64,000 bases of DNA from Paraperibacillus esterisolvens (GTDB lineage: Bacteria > Bacillota > Bacilli > Bacillales > DSM-1321): assembly GCF_046237625.1 (NCBI RefSeq), contig NZ_CP143545.1, positions 434,001 through 498,000 on the forward strand, given 5' to 3'. Of this stretch, positions 1-9,107 are shown in pieces; position 1 is the first letter of the stretch; the number at the start of each line of letters is the position of its first letter. Made by a program: the position numbers and the translations under genes. Below the pieces are notes generated by a model. That model was not told the DNA's origin, made no database searches, and was given only the letters and a program-made list of their open reading frames with translations.

Positions 1-1
1 G

Positions 2-670
2 GGCAAGTGGGTGAAGCGCGAAGGAGAGCCCCTTGACTTCAACCAGGAATTCGATTGGGAAGGCTATGGCTTTGGACCGCTTGAGCTTAATTGGGACATC
101 GAGATGGATGATCTGCAGTTCTCCATGCCTTTTGGGATCGAGATGCTGAATGATGTGATCACAAAGCCCTTTTCTGTTTCCATTGACCTGTCAGAGGATC
201 AGCTTACTTCGGACCATGACCTGTCTTTCCTCATGATGCTTGGAAGGGACGGCACCTGGAGGATCAATACGGTCATCAAAGGCTTTGCCGATAATCTCGG
301 CGGGTTTGCCAGCTCTTATTCGAATACAGGGGATATCATCCTGATCGGCAAGAATAAGGAAGATATGCTGGCTGCCTTTCATAGAATGAAGGAAATGGGC
401 GGCGGCATCGTGATTGCTGAGGGCGGAAGGGCAGTATATGAGATGCAGCTCGGGCTGAACGGGCTGATGTCCGATAAGAAACTTGAACTGTTGATTCATG
501 AGGAGAAGGAGCTCATACGCATGTTGAAGGACCGCGGCTATAAGTTTAACGATCCGATTTATACGCTGCTTTTCTTTTCGTCCACCCACCTGCCGTACAT
601 CAGGATCACTCCTAAAGGGATGTATGATGTGATGAATAAAAATGTTCTCTTTCCTTCTATAATGCGTTAA
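2..670 (+). CDS. yerA: Adenine deaminase family protein (YerA-like), C-terminal part
   Basis: The reading frame is open to the left edge, so only the C-terminal part (about 222 residues) of a longer protein is present. The visible segment has the C-terminal layout of bacterial adenine deaminases of the amidohydrolase superfamily: a beta-rich stretch, a Gly-rich part around GGGIVIAEGG and a closing helical tail. The metal-binding His residues would lie upstream, outside the window. The identity is supported by order, since yerB and yerC follow it as in B. subtilis. In that species YerA is an adenine-deaminase homologue; whether this copy deaminates adenine cannot be judged from the fragment. 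Confidence 0.75.
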   Translation, partial: GKWVKREGEPLDFNQEFDWEGYGFGPLELNWDIEMDDLQFSMPFGIEMLNDVITKPFSVSIDLSEDQLTSDHDLSFLMMLGRDGTWRINTVIKGFADNLGGFASSYSNTGDIILIGKNKEDMLAAFHRMKEMGGGIVIAEGGRAVYEMQLGLNGLMSDKKLELLIHEEKELIRMLKDRGYKFNDPIYTLLFFSSTHLPYIRITPKGMYDVMNKNVLFPSIMR

Positions 671-718
671 AATATAAAAGGAAAATGTCCCTTTACGATT
701 TTTGAGGAGAAACTTATA

Positions 719-1747
719 TTGGAACTGAAAATAGTTTATATCATGCTTGCTGCCATGCTGGTTACAGCAGGCTGCAGTAAAGAGGAACCAAATGATCCAG
801 GGCAGAAGGAAGCCGTGCCAAAACAGGAAGAAAAGCAAAAGCCGCCTGCTGCCAGGGAATATAAATACGCCTTCCCGCTGACCGGGGAGGGCACAGATAC
901 AAAACCGGATAAGAGAGCCGTTTCAGTTATGATCAATAATCACCCTGACGCACGTCCGCAGTCGGGACTTGCCGAAGCCGATATTGTATATGAGCTTCTT
1001 GCCGAGGGGGAAGTGACCCGCTTTCTCGCTGTATTCCAGAGCGGAAAACCGGGAAATATCGGTCCGGTGAGAAGTGCAAGGGATTACTTCATGGAGCTTG
1101 CGAAGGGCTTTGACAGCCTGTATATTCTCCATGGCTACAGTCCTGAGGCCAGGCGGCTTCTTGCAGGAGGATATATAGATCACCTGAACGGATTGAAATA
1201 TGACGGATCACTGTTTAAACGGGCTGATTTCCGCAAGGCCCCTCATAATTCATATATCACCTATAAGAATATCGTCAAAGGCGCTAAGCAAAACGAATTC
1301 GACATGGTCACACCGCCGAAAAGCATGACATTCATCGGCACACAGCAGGCACCGGGCGGAAAGCCGGCACCAAAAGCTGAAGTCTCTTATCACTCGAGCC
1401 AGTTCGATGTGCGTTATGAGTATGATCGGAAGAAAGGGGAATATCTCCGGTACACATCCGGGGAACCCACCATTGACCTGGAAACGGACAAAAGCATCCT
1501 GATTGATAATATTTTGATCATAGAGGCACCGCACCGCATTACCGATGAAAAAGGCCGGAGAGATATCGACCTCCATGCCGGCGGACGCGGGTATCTCCTC
1601 CAGAAAGGGACGTACCGTGAAATCACCTGGAAGTGGAAGGACGGCAGGATCATCCCGATGTTGAAGGGAAGCGAAGCCGGGCTGATCCCGGGTAAAACAT
1701 GGGTGAATGTTGTCCCAAGCCTGGCAGATGTGAGTTTGAATCCATAA
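719..1747 (+). CDS. yerB: YerB-like lipoprotein, DUF3048
   Basis: This predicted membrane-anchored lipoprotein has 342 residues. A short signal peptide ends in the lipobox VTAGC, with the lipid-modified Cys at residue 19, followed by a Lys/Glu/Pro-rich linker to about residue 45. The rest is the two-part DUF3048 domain; the GPVRSARDYF segment near residue 115 is characteristic. The start is TTG, chosen because GAGGAGA lies 9 bases upstream and because this start gives the complete signal peptide. Its biochemical role is unknown. It is followed after 27 bases by yerC, the same order as in B. subtilis. Confidence 0.85.
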   Translation: MELKIVYIMLAAMLVTAGCSKEEPNDPGQKEAVPKQEEKQKPPAAREYKYAFPLTGEGTDTKPDKRAVSVMINNHPDARPQSGLAEADIVYELLAEGEVTRFLAVFQSGKPGNIGPVRSARDYFMELAKGFDSLYILHGYSPEARRLLAGGYIDHLNGLKYDGSLFKRADFRKAPHNSYITYKNIVKGAKQNEFDMVTPPKSMTFIGTQQAPGGKPAPKAEVSYHSSQFDVRYEYDRKKGEYLRYTSGEPTIDLETDKSILIDNILIIEAPHRITDEKGRRDIDLHAGGRGYLLQKGTYREITWKWKDGRIIPMLKGSEAGLIPGKTWVNVVPSLADVSLNP

Positions 1748-1774
1748 TATACGTAGAAAAAAAGGAGCCTCCTT

Positions 1775-2071
1775 ATGCAAATCAATAAATTACGAGGAAA
1801 AGAATTAGACCAGCTATTCAAATCGGTCCTTGCACTGGAAACACTTGAGGAATGCTATCTTTTTTTCGATGACCTCTGTACAGTCAACGAAATCCAGTCG
1901 CTTGCACAGAGGCTCCAGGTAGCCAAGATGCTGCGTGAGGGCAACACTTACCATAAGATTGAAACCGAAACGGGAGCAAGCACCGCAACCATCTCCCGGG
2001 TAAAAAGAAGCCTGAATTATGGCAATGACGCTTACGAAATCGTACTCGAACGGATCAAAGAAGAAAAATAA
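1775..2071 (+). CDS. yerC: YerC/YecD-family TrpR-like transcriptional regulator
   Basis: A 98-residue protein of the TrpR/YerC/YecD superfamily, small helical DNA-binding proteins. The C-terminal half holds the helix-turn-helix, with GASTATISRVKRSLNYG near residues 67-83 as recognition region. No tryptophan-operon genes are nearby, so regulation of trp genes is not implied; the ligand and targets of this subgroup are unknown to me. The length is typical for the family. A GGAG ribosome site lies upstream of the ATG, and a hairpin with a T-run follows the stop codon. Confidence 0.85.
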   Translation: MQINKLRGKELDQLFKSVLALETLEECYLFFDDLCTVNEIQSLAQRLQVAKMLREGNTYHKIETETGASTATISRVKRSLNYGNDAYEIVLERIKEEK

Positions 2072-2078
2072 CACTACC

Positions 2079-2110
2079 ATCACCTGGGCTGCTGGCCTGG
2101 GTGATTTTTA
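2079..2110 (+). terminator. Rho-independent terminator after yerC
   Basis: An inverted repeat (ATCACC ... GGTGAT, with an inner TGGGC/GCCTG pairing) is followed by TTTTTATT just after the yerC stop. Confidence 0.7.
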
Positions 2111-2133
2111 TTCCCCGATTATTTCCCAATTTG

Positions 2134-2399
2134 TCAGGATTTTTGGCCTTCTATATTAACCAGGTGATAGTTGTCCTCGGTGACTTCTTTTTTTCCTTCG
2201 GGAAGCATTGCCTCAAACTCCTGGAACAGCTCCTGTATTTCTGGATGCCGATTGAGGTTTCTGTGATCCTGCTGCATTCTTCCCTGTTGTCATATCTCAT
2301 GATTTCAATCCATTTGGTTTCATCTGCCTCACGCAAATATTCTTCTTTCTTATTCGGCTTGATATGATATTGATAGAGCTTGACATACATGGTAAACAT
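2134..2399 (-). pseudogene. Frameshifted small hypothetical protein (MYVKLYQYHI family)
   Basis: On the minus strand a good start (ATG near 2399 or 2390, preceded by AAAGGGA) opens a protein beginning MYVKLYQYHIKPNKKEEYL. After about 42 residues this frame becomes low-complexity and unlikely. The next frame then carries a convincing continuation, including HPEIQELFQEFEAMLPEGKK and EDNYHLVNIEGQKS, ending at a TGA at 2136-2134. Reading both frames gives about 87 residues of plausible protein, so the gene is broken by at least one frameshift near 2260. From memory, relatives are somewhat longer in the EEYL-KWIEI interval, so an internal deletion is also possible. Function unknown. Confidence 0.6.
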
Positions 2400-2560
2400 T
2401 CCCTTTCGGCGTATTTTCTCCATCATAATTCGCCTTAGTGGCTTAAAAACCCTTCTGGGAAAAACGCCATAGCGTTGATCAGCAAATATACAGGGTGTTG
2501 GGGGAATAAAAATTACCTTTATTTTTCTCCCACCTTCTATTTTTTAATGGAAAATTCTAA

Positions 2561-2569
2561 TGGTATAAT
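2561..2569 (+). promoter_or_regulatory. Extended -10 promoter for pcrB
   Basis: TGGTATAAT is a perfect extended -10 element, about 40 bases upstream of the pcrB start. No good -35 is visible, which is usual for extended -10 promoters. Confidence 0.5.
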
Positions 2570-2607
2570 GGGGAAATGGGGATAACCTGAATATGGAGGA
2601 TTTTTGA

Positions 2608-3300
2608 ATGTACGATTATCGAAAGTGGAATCACGTTTTTAAGCTTGATCCCAATAAGGAATTGTCGGATGAAAGGCTTGAAAGGCTTTGTGAATCCGGG
2701 ACAGATGCGATTTTGATCGGGGGGAGCGATGGGGTGACCCTGGAAAATGTCCTCGATTTGATGGCACGTGTCAGGAGATATACCGTACCGTGTGTCCTTG
2801 AAGTCTCCAATGCGGAATCCGTCACCCCGGGCTTTGACCTCTATTTTATACCAACCGTCCTGAACAGCCGGAACCCTGACTGGATCACCGGGCTGCATCA
2901 TGAGGCGGTGAAGGAATATGGACATATCATGGACTGGGATGAAATCCATGTGGAAGGCTATTGCATCATCAACGGCAGCTGCAAGGCAGCAAGCCTGACA
3001 GAAGCCTGCACAGATCTCACGGATGAGGATATCGAGGCATATGCCATGATGGCTGAAAAGATGTTCAACCTGCCCATCTTCTATCTTGAGAACAGCGGTG
3101 AGCTTGCATCGACAGAACTTGTCCGGAAAGTTAAGGACAATCTTGAAAAAGCAGTCCTCTTTTACGGGGGCGGAATCAAGAATGCACAGCAGGCGGAAGA
3201 ATTGGCCGCGCACGCCGATGTGATCGTAATCGGCAACGCAGTATACGAAGACTTTGAACAAGCGCTTGAAACAGTAAAGGCGGCAGGAACGTCTAATTGA
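2608..3300 (+). CDS. pcrB: Heptaprenylglyceryl phosphate synthase PcrB
   Basis: A TIM-barrel prenyltransferase of 230 residues, the usual length of the family. PcrB condenses glycerol-1-phosphate with heptaprenyl diphosphate to make the ether lipid heptaprenylglyceryl phosphate in Firmicutes. Visible family features are the N-terminal WNHVFKLDP, the phosphate-binding GTDAILIGGSDGVT near residues 31-44, and the C-terminal GGGIKNAQQAEEL and DVIVIGNAVY segments that close the phosphate cradle. ATG with an upstream GGAGG. It sits directly before pcrA, as in B. subtilis. Confidence 0.93.
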   Translation: MYDYRKWNHVFKLDPNKELSDERLERLCESGTDAILIGGSDGVTLENVLDLMARVRRYTVPCVLEVSNAESVTPGFDLYFIPTVLNSRNPDWITGLHHEAVKEYGHIMDWDEIHVEGYCIINGSCKAASLTEACTDLTDEDIEAYAMMAEKMFNLPIFYLENSGELASTELVRKVKDNLEKAVLFYGGGIKNAQQAEELAAHADVIVIGNAVYEDFEQALETVKAAGTSN

Positions 3301-3325
3301 TATATAGTGGAAGCAGGAAATCTGA

Positions 3326-3345
3326 TATAATGAGAACGAATGTTC
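3326..3345 (+). promoter_or_regulatory. pcrA promoter -10 with overlapping LexA (SOS) box
   Basis: TATAAT at 3326-3331 is followed at once by GAACGAATGTTC (3334-3345), which matches the core of the Bacillus LexA box, GAAC-N4-GTTC. The outer positions are A and T instead of the consensus C and G. Placed over the expected transcription start of pcrA, it would allow LexA to block transcription until DNA damage. Confidence 0.65.
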
Positions 3346-3367
3346 TTGAAAATGGTGGTGGATAAAT

Positions 3368-5593
3368 ATGCAGTTTCTTTCAGACCGGCTATTAAAGGGC
3401 TTGAATGACAAGCAGCAGGAAGCAGTGAAATGCACGGACGGACCCCTTTTGATCATGGCGGGGGCAGGAAGCGGAAAAACGAGGGTGCTGACGCACAGGA
3501 TCGCGTATTTAATGGTAGAAAAGCAAGTGGCTCCGTGGAGCATCCTTGCGATTACCTTTACTAATAAAGCGGCCCGCGAAATGAAAGAAAGGATAAAAGG
3601 AATCCTTGGGGGAGCTTCAGAGGATATCTGGATCTCCACCTTTCACTCGATGTGCGTAAGAATTCTAAGGAGGGATATCGACCGGATCGGCTACAACCGG
3701 AACTTTACCATCCTGGATACGACGGATCAGCAGTCCGTCATCAAGCAGATTCTGAAGGATAAGAACCTTGATCCGAAAAAGTTTGATTACCGGGCGATAC
3801 TGGGCAGCATTTCATCAGCAAAGAATGAACTCATCGATGCCGAGGAATATGCAAGCATGTCCGGCGGCTACTTTGAACAGACTGTAGCCGAGGTTTATAC
3901 CGAGTACCAAAAAAGGCTCAGAAAAAACCAGGCACTCGACTTTGATGACCTGATCATGAAAACCATCCTCCTGTTCACAAGAGTGCCGGAGGTATTGGAA
4001 TTCTATCAGCGGAAGTTCCAGTATATCCACGTGGACGAGTATCAGGATACAAACCGGGCCCAATATATGCTGGTCAAGCTGATGGCAGCGCGCTTCAAAA
4101 ACCTCTGCGTGGTCGGTGATTCAGATCAGTCTATCTACCGCTGGCGGGGTGCGGATATTGCGAATATCCTGAGTTTCGAAAAAGATTATCCGAATGCGGA
4201 AGTTATCCTGCTTGAGCAGAATTACCGCTCAACGAAGCGGATTCTACGGGCTGCGAATGAAGTGATTTCAAAAAATGCGAACCGCAAGCCGAAAAATCTG
4301 TGGACGGAAAACCTGGAAGGAAATAAGATCCTTTATTACAGAGCTGACAGCGAGCAGGGAGAAGCCCAGTTTGTTGCAGGGAAGATCAATGAGATGACGG
4401 CAGGCGGCAGGAAGCTGTCCGAGATTGCCATCCTGTACCGTACCAATGCCCAATCCCGTGTGATGGAGGAAGTTTTGCTGAAGTCGAATATCCAATATTC
4501 GATCGTCGGCGGAATTAAGTTCTATGACAGGAAAGAAATCAAGGACATCCTGGCGTACCTGCGCCTGATTTCGAATCCTGATGACGATATCAGCCTGCGG
4601 AGGGTTATCAATGTACCGAAGAGAGGGATCGGATCTACCTCCCTTGATAAGATCGCGAACTTTGCTGCGATGAACGATACTTCCATCATGGCGGCCCTCG
4701 ATTCGATAGAACTGATTGGTGTCAGCCCGAAGATCACAAAAGCAGCGGCCGGTTTCAGAGATTTGATCAACAGCTACTCCCAGATGCAGGAATATCTGTC
4801 GGTAACAGAGCTTGTGGAGCAGGTGCTTGAAAAAAGCGGATACCGTGAGATGCTTGAAGCGGAAAGAACGATTGAATCCCAAAGCAGGCTCGAAAATATA
4901 GACGAATTTCTATCTGTAACCAAGAGCTTTGAAGAAAGCTCGGATGATAAAAGTCTGGTGGCCTTCCTGACTGACCTTGCGCTCGTTGCTGATATTGACG
5001 CGCTTGATGAGGATGGGGAAGCTCCGGCGGATTCAGTTGTCCTGATGACACTGCATGCTGCCAAGGGACTTGAGTTTCCGGTCGTATTCCTGATGGGGCT
5101 TGAGGAGGGTGTTTTCCCTCACAGCCGGTCCCTTATGGAAGAGGAAGAGATGGAAGAAGAGCGCAGGCTTGCATACGTTGGAATCACCAGGGCGGAAAAT
5201 GAGCTGTATATGACAAATGCACAGATGCGTACTTTATTCGGGCGCACTAACATGAACCCGGTCTCCAGGTTCATATCCGAAATACCGGAGGACCTCCTAG
5301 AAGATCTCGTTCCAAAGCAGCCGAAGGCCAAGAGTTCCTCATTCATGACTTCCGGCCAGCCGGCACGCACCCGGCCAGGCGTCCAGCGCCCAAGCGCAAT
5401 GAAGCAGAATACAACAGGCGGAGATGAAATCGGCTGGAATGTAGGCGACAAAGCAGTGCACAAGGTATGGGGGACAGGCACGGTTGTCAGTGTCAAAGGC
5501 GAAGGCGAAGGCAAGGAGCTTGATATTGCTTTCCCAAGTCCGACCGGAATCAAACGGTTGCTCGCTAAATTTGCCCCGATCACCAAGGGGTAG
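3368..5593 (+). CDS. pcrA: ATP-dependent DNA helicase PcrA
   Basis: A 741-residue UvrD/Rep-family superfamily 1A 3'-5' helicase. Motifs in order: Q-motif region GLNDKQQEAV (11-20), Walker A AGAGSGKT (31-38), motif Ia TFTNKAAREM, DEYQDTN Walker B (223-229), GDSDQSIYRWRGAD motif III, the NYRS motif, and the late TLHAAKGLEFPVVF motif V with the GITRAE motif VI. The C-terminal tail (about 640-741) is the flexible Tudor-like RNA-polymerase-interacting region. PcrA acts in repair, plasmid replication and removal of RecA and transcription complexes. It is probably SOS-inducible through the upstream LexA-like box and co-transcribed with ligA, 28 bases downstream. Confidence 0.97.
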   Translation: MQFLSDRLLKGLNDKQQEAVKCTDGPLLIMAGAGSGKTRVLTHRIAYLMVEKQVAPWSILAITFTNKAAREMKERIKGILGGASEDIWISTFHSMCVRILRRDIDRIGYNRNFTILDTTDQQSVIKQILKDKNLDPKKFDYRAILGSISSAKNELIDAEEYASMSGGYFEQTVAEVYTEYQKRLRKNQALDFDDLIMKTILLFTRVPEVLEFYQRKFQYIHVDEYQDTNRAQYMLVKLMAARFKNLCVVGDSDQSIYRWRGADIANILSFEKDYPNAEVILLEQNYRSTKRILRAANEVISKNANRKPKNLWTENLEGNKILYYRADSEQGEAQFVAGKINEMTAGGRKLSEIAILYRTNAQSRVMEEVLLKSNIQYSIVGGIKFYDRKEIKDILAYLRLISNPDDDISLRRVINVPKRGIGSTSLDKIANFAAMNDTSIMAALDSIELIGVSPKITKAAAGFRDLINSYSQMQEYLSVTELVEQVLEKSGYREMLEAERTIESQSRLENIDEFLSVTKSFEESSDDKSLVAFLTDLALVADIDALDEDGEAPADSVVLMTLHAAKGLEFPVVFLMGLEEGVFPHSRSLMEEEEMEEERRLAYVGITRAENELYMTNAQMRTLFGRTNMNPVSRFISEIPEDLLEDLVPKQPKAKSSSFMTSGQPARTRPGVQRPSAMKQNTTGGDEIGWNVGDKAVHKVWGTGTVVSVKGEGEGKELDIAFPSPTGIKRLLAKFAPITKG

Positions 5594-5621
5594 CTCTATA
5601 TAGAAGAAAGGGCTGAAATGA

Positions 5622-7628
5622 ATGGAACGAATGGAAGCGGAAAAGCAGATTCTGGAGTTGCAGACTCTGATCAATCAGTACAATTACGAATACCATGTGC
5701 TGGATAAGCCGTCCGTGCCGGATGCGGAATATGACAGCCGGCTGCGCGAATTAATCGGACTTGAAGAGCAGTTCCCGGAATTCCGTACCCCTGATTCACC
5801 TACCCAGAGGGTCGGCGGGGCCATCCTTGAGATGTTTGAGAAGGTGGAACACCGCACGCCGATGCTGAGCCTTGGAAATGCTTTTAATGATGCGGATCTG
5901 CGGGACTTCGACAGAAGAGTCCGCGGAGCAGCCGGAGATGAGATCACGTATGTCTGCGAGCTGAAGATCGACGGCCTGGCCGTATCTCTTCGTTACGAGG
6001 ACGGACTTTTCGTAAAGGGAGCGACCAGGGGCGACGGTACGATCGGTGAGGATATCACGGCAAACCTGAGGACAATCAAGTCCATCCCGCTCCGGATTAA
6101 AGAGCCGTTCACCATGGAAGTCAGAGGCGAGGCTTATATGCCGAAGCGATCCTTTGAGGCATTGAATAAGAAAAAGGAAGAGCGCGGCGAAGAACCATTT
6201 GCCAATCCAAGGAATGCGGCTGCAGGATCCCTCCGCCAGCTTGATCCAAAGATTGCTGCGTCAAGGAATCTGGATATCTTTTTATATGCCCTCGCTGACT
6301 TTGGGGAAACAGGGATTGACAGCCACAGTGAAGGTCTTGATCTCCTGGATGAGCTTGGCTTCAAGACGAACAGGGAAAGAAAGAGATGCACAGATATCGA
6401 AGAAGTAATCCGCTATATCGAAGCCTGGACGGAAAAACGGCCGGATCTGCCCTATGATATTGACGGCATTGTCGTTAAGGTGGATTCCATCAATCAGCAG
6501 CAGGATCTTGGCACCACGGCAAAAAGCCCGCGCTGGGCGATTGCCTATAAATTCCCTGCCGAAGAAGTCGTTACAATATTGAAGGATATTGAACTTAACG
6601 TAGGCAGGACAGGCGCCGTCACGCCGACTGCCATCTTAGAACCGGTCCGTGTCGCCGGCACGACCGTGCAGCGCGCAACTCTTCATAATGAGGATCTGAT
6701 CAAGGAGAAGGATATCAAGATCGGCGACCATGTGGTGGTGAAAAAAGCAGGCGATATCATCCCCGAGATTGTCAATGTGCTGCCTGAGAGGCGGACAGGG
6801 CATGAAGTGGACTTTAGCATGCCGGCACACTGCCCGGAATGTGGAAGTGACCTGGTCCGGATTGAGGGAGAGGCTGCACGCCGCTGCATCAATCCGAAAT
6901 GCCCTGCGCAGATCCGGGAAGGCCTCATCCATTTCGTTTCACGGAATGCCATGAATATCGAAGGCCTCGGTGAAAAGGTGATCAGCCAATTATTTGCCGG
7001 ATCACTTATTGGAGACGTGGCCGATATCTATAAACTAACGCATGCGCAGTTGATCGGCATGGAGAGGATGGGCGAAAAATCCGCCTCCAATCTCATCAAA
7101 GCCATTGAGAGTTCCAAAAGCAATTCTCTTGAAAAGCTGTTGTTCGGCCTGGGCATCCGGCTCGTCGGTGCGAAGGCTGCTAAAACGCTCTCGCAGGTAT
7201 TTGGCACCATGGACGCTCTGAGTCAGGCATCTTATGATGAGCTTACAGCCATCAATGAAATTGGTGGCAAGATGGCCGACTCCATCACCGCCTATTTTGA
7301 CCTGGAAGAAGCGAAAGAACTGCTGGCTGAGCTGAAGGCAGCCGGAGTCAATATGGAATATAAGGGTCCGAGACCGGTCACAGCTGCCGAATCCGATTCG
7401 TTTTTTGCTGGTAAAACCATTGTTCTAACTGGTAAACTGGAACAGCTGTCACGCAATGAGGCCAAGGAAAAGATAGAGGCACTGGGCGGGAACGTTTCCG
7501 GCAGTGTCAGTAAAAAGACCGATCTTGTCATTGCCGGGGAAGATGCCGGCTCTAAGCTTACAAAGGCCCAGGAACTAGGGGTCGAAGTTTGGGATGAGGA
7601 GCGAATGCTGGAAGAATTAAATAAATAA
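5622..7628 (+). CDS. ligA: NAD-dependent DNA ligase LigA
   Basis: A 668-residue NAD+-dependent DNA ligase that seals nicks during replication and repair. Domain Ia carries EYHVLDKPSVPDAEYD; the adenylation motif KIDG has its lysine at residue 115. An OB fold follows, then a four-cysteine zinc finger (CPECGSD ... CINPKCP, about 405-430), the helix-hairpin-helix region and a C-terminal BRCT domain from about 590 (FFAGKTIVLTGKLEQLSR). Length and all motifs are normal. The start at 5622 follows AGAAAGGG; in-frame ATG 5631 is an alternative. The gene lies between pcrA and camS in a likely operon. Confidence 0.97.
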   Translation: MERMEAEKQILELQTLINQYNYEYHVLDKPSVPDAEYDSRLRELIGLEEQFPEFRTPDSPTQRVGGAILEMFEKVEHRTPMLSLGNAFNDADLRDFDRRVRGAAGDEITYVCELKIDGLAVSLRYEDGLFVKGATRGDGTIGEDITANLRTIKSIPLRIKEPFTMEVRGEAYMPKRSFEALNKKKEERGEEPFANPRNAAAGSLRQLDPKIAASRNLDIFLYALADFGETGIDSHSEGLDLLDELGFKTNRERKRCTDIEEVIRYIEAWTEKRPDLPYDIDGIVVKVDSINQQQDLGTTAKSPRWAIAYKFPAEEVVTILKDIELNVGRTGAVTPTAILEPVRVAGTTVQRATLHNEDLIKEKDIKIGDHVVVKKAGDIIPEIVNVLPERRTGHEVDFSMPAHCPECGSDLVRIEGEAARRCINPKCPAQIREGLIHFVSRNAMNIEGLGEKVISQLFAGSLIGDVADIYKLTHAQLIGMERMGEKSASNLIKAIESSKSNSLEKLLFGLGIRLVGAKAAKTLSQVFGTMDALSQASYDELTAINEIGGKMADSITAYFDLEEAKELLAELKAAGVNMEYKGPRPVTAAESDSFFAGKTIVLTGKLEQLSRNEAKEKIEALGGNVSGSVSKKTDLVIAGEDAGSKLTKAQELGVEVWDEERMLEELNK

Positions 7629-7640
7629 GAGGTGTAAACG

Positions 7641-8810
7641 ATGAAGAAACTTTCCTTTGTCGGATTGGCGCTTCTCTTACTATTGACGGGCTGTGCCCCG
7701 AAGTTTGATAAGCAGGAGGAAGTGATCCAAAGTTCGGAGACGAAAAAGGAAAAAGCAATTATCCCGAAATATAAAATTTCGGATAATTATTACCGTACTA
7801 CCCTGCCATTTGAACCAAGCGAAGCGAGGGGCCTGGTGGTGGCCAACCTCAATACCCGCTATGACATCAATGAGTTTGAGACTGGCCTGATGAGGACGGC
7901 CCAGCGGACTTTTGACCCTGAAAAGTACCTTTTCAAAGAAGGACAGTATCTGGACAAGAAAACAGTCGGACTCTGGCTGAACCGTAAGTTCACCAAGGAA
8001 CAGCTGAAGGATGAAGGACTTAAGGAAGATGAAAACCTCGGCCTGAACCCCCTAGACCCGGGCAAGGGTAGCAAGGATAAGCGGGAAAAAGAGAATCCTC
8101 TTTACCTCGCACACGTCCTTGAGCACGATTATCTGGTTAAATCAGCTAAAGACAAGGTCAGCCTGGGCGGAGTCGTTGTCGGGCTTGCCCTGAATTCAGT
8201 CCATTATTATACAAAAGAAGACTTTGGAGCGACCTATGAAACGGATATCCCAAAATCTGAACTCCTGGCTGAAGGCAAAAAGATTGCGGCCGAGGTCCTT
8301 CAGCGCCTTCGGAAAAAGGACGAGCTGAAGCAGGTGCCGATTACAATCGCGCTGTTTGAACAGGCACCTAAGACTTCTGCGGTTCCCGGCCATTTCCTGG
8401 CTTACTCAAACGCTGGAGAAGGAGAAGGAAGCCTTGGGAAATGGGAGAGCATCAATGAAAAATATGAACTCTTCCCTCCGCCTAAATCGGATGAGAAGCA
8501 TCGTGAAGATGTGAATTCATTCCTGAATTTCAAACAGGATGTCGAGGAATACTTCCCTAATTTCAACGGAGTAATTGGACGGGCCTTTTATACGGATGAT
8601 CAGCTCCAGAACCTGAGCATCACCATCCCGATCCAGTTTTACGGAAAGGCTGAGGCAATCGGCTTCACACAATATGTCACCGGACTTGTCATGCAGCATT
8701 TCCCTGAATATATTACCGTCGAAGTCGACATCACGTCGGTGAACGGCCCTGAGGCTCTTATAGTCAGGAAGCCTGAAACCAATGAACCGTTTGTCCATAT
8801 CTATGAATAA
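7641..8810 (+). CDS. camS: CamS-family sex pheromone lipoprotein (YerH)
   Basis: A 389-residue lipoprotein with an N-terminal signal peptide ending in LLLLTGC (lipid Cys at residue 18). The body corresponds to the CamS/YerH family. In enterococci and staphylococci the cleaved signal peptides of this family act as conjugation-related pheromone peptides, but the function of the mature protein in bacilli is unknown. It follows ligA by 12 bases and closes the pcrB-pcrA-ligA-camS cluster, ending at a strong terminator. Confidence 0.88.
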   Translation: MKKLSFVGLALLLLLTGCAPKFDKQEEVIQSSETKKEKAIIPKYKISDNYYRTTLPFEPSEARGLVVANLNTRYDINEFETGLMRTAQRTFDPEKYLFKEGQYLDKKTVGLWLNRKFTKEQLKDEGLKEDENLGLNPLDPGKGSKDKREKENPLYLAHVLEHDYLVKSAKDKVSLGGVVVGLALNSVHYYTKEDFGATYETDIPKSELLAEGKKIAAEVLQRLRKKDELKQVPITIALFEQAPKTSAVPGHFLAYSNAGEGEGSLGKWESINEKYELFPPPKSDEKHREDVNSFLNFKQDVEEYFPNFNGVIGRAFYTDDQLQNLSITIPIQFYGKAEAIGFTQYVTGLVMQHFPEYITVEVDITSVNGPEALIVRKPETNEPFVHIYE

Positions 8811-8815
8811 CACCA

Positions 8816-8871
8816 GCCGGCCGGTGGATGCAGTCTCCTTTTCAAGGGGACGCATCCATCGGCCGGTTTTT
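8816..8871 (+). terminator. Strong terminator after camS
   Basis: Long GC-rich inverted repeat (CCGGCCGGTGGATGC ... GCATCCATCGGCCGG) followed by TTTTT. It marks the end of the pcr-lig operon. Confidence 0.9.
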
Positions 8872-8957
8872 GGTCTGGTTCTTTGATTGAAGCTCTTTTT
8901 GTATTATGGTTTGTTATTTGCTTGGTTCAGTGAGGAGATATAATTATTAAACCAGGT

Positions 8958-8998
8958 TGATTGTAGCGTAAGGTGCGAGACTCCCGCGGAAAGCAAAC
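8958..8998. repeat. Fragment of a Bacillus intergenic repeat
   Basis: The stretch with GGTGCGAGACTCCCGCGGAA resembles part of a longer intergenic repeat common in Bacillus genomes (recalled core: GCGCGAGACTCCTGCGGG...). Only about 40 bases are recognisable. The remaining 8872-9247 interval carries no gene that I can see, only the rocA promoter region. Confidence 0.4.
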
Positions 8999-9107
8999 CC
9001 TTTATCCAAAGGGGGGGAAGTTCCCAAAAGACTTCTTGCTAAATAAAGGAATTATTGTACTGTCAAAATAATATATTCAGGTGCTTATGCATGCTTAAAC
9101 ACAAAAG

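Noticed and set aside
191..838. Long minus-strand frame opposite the adenine deaminase end and yerB
   Set aside because: It runs antisense across two real genes and their gap, has no ribosome site and no recognisable protein motif.
2557..3639. 360-codon minus-strand frame opposite pcrB and pcrA
   Set aside because: It is antisense to two well-identified genes, with Cys/His/Phe-rich low-plausibility composition.
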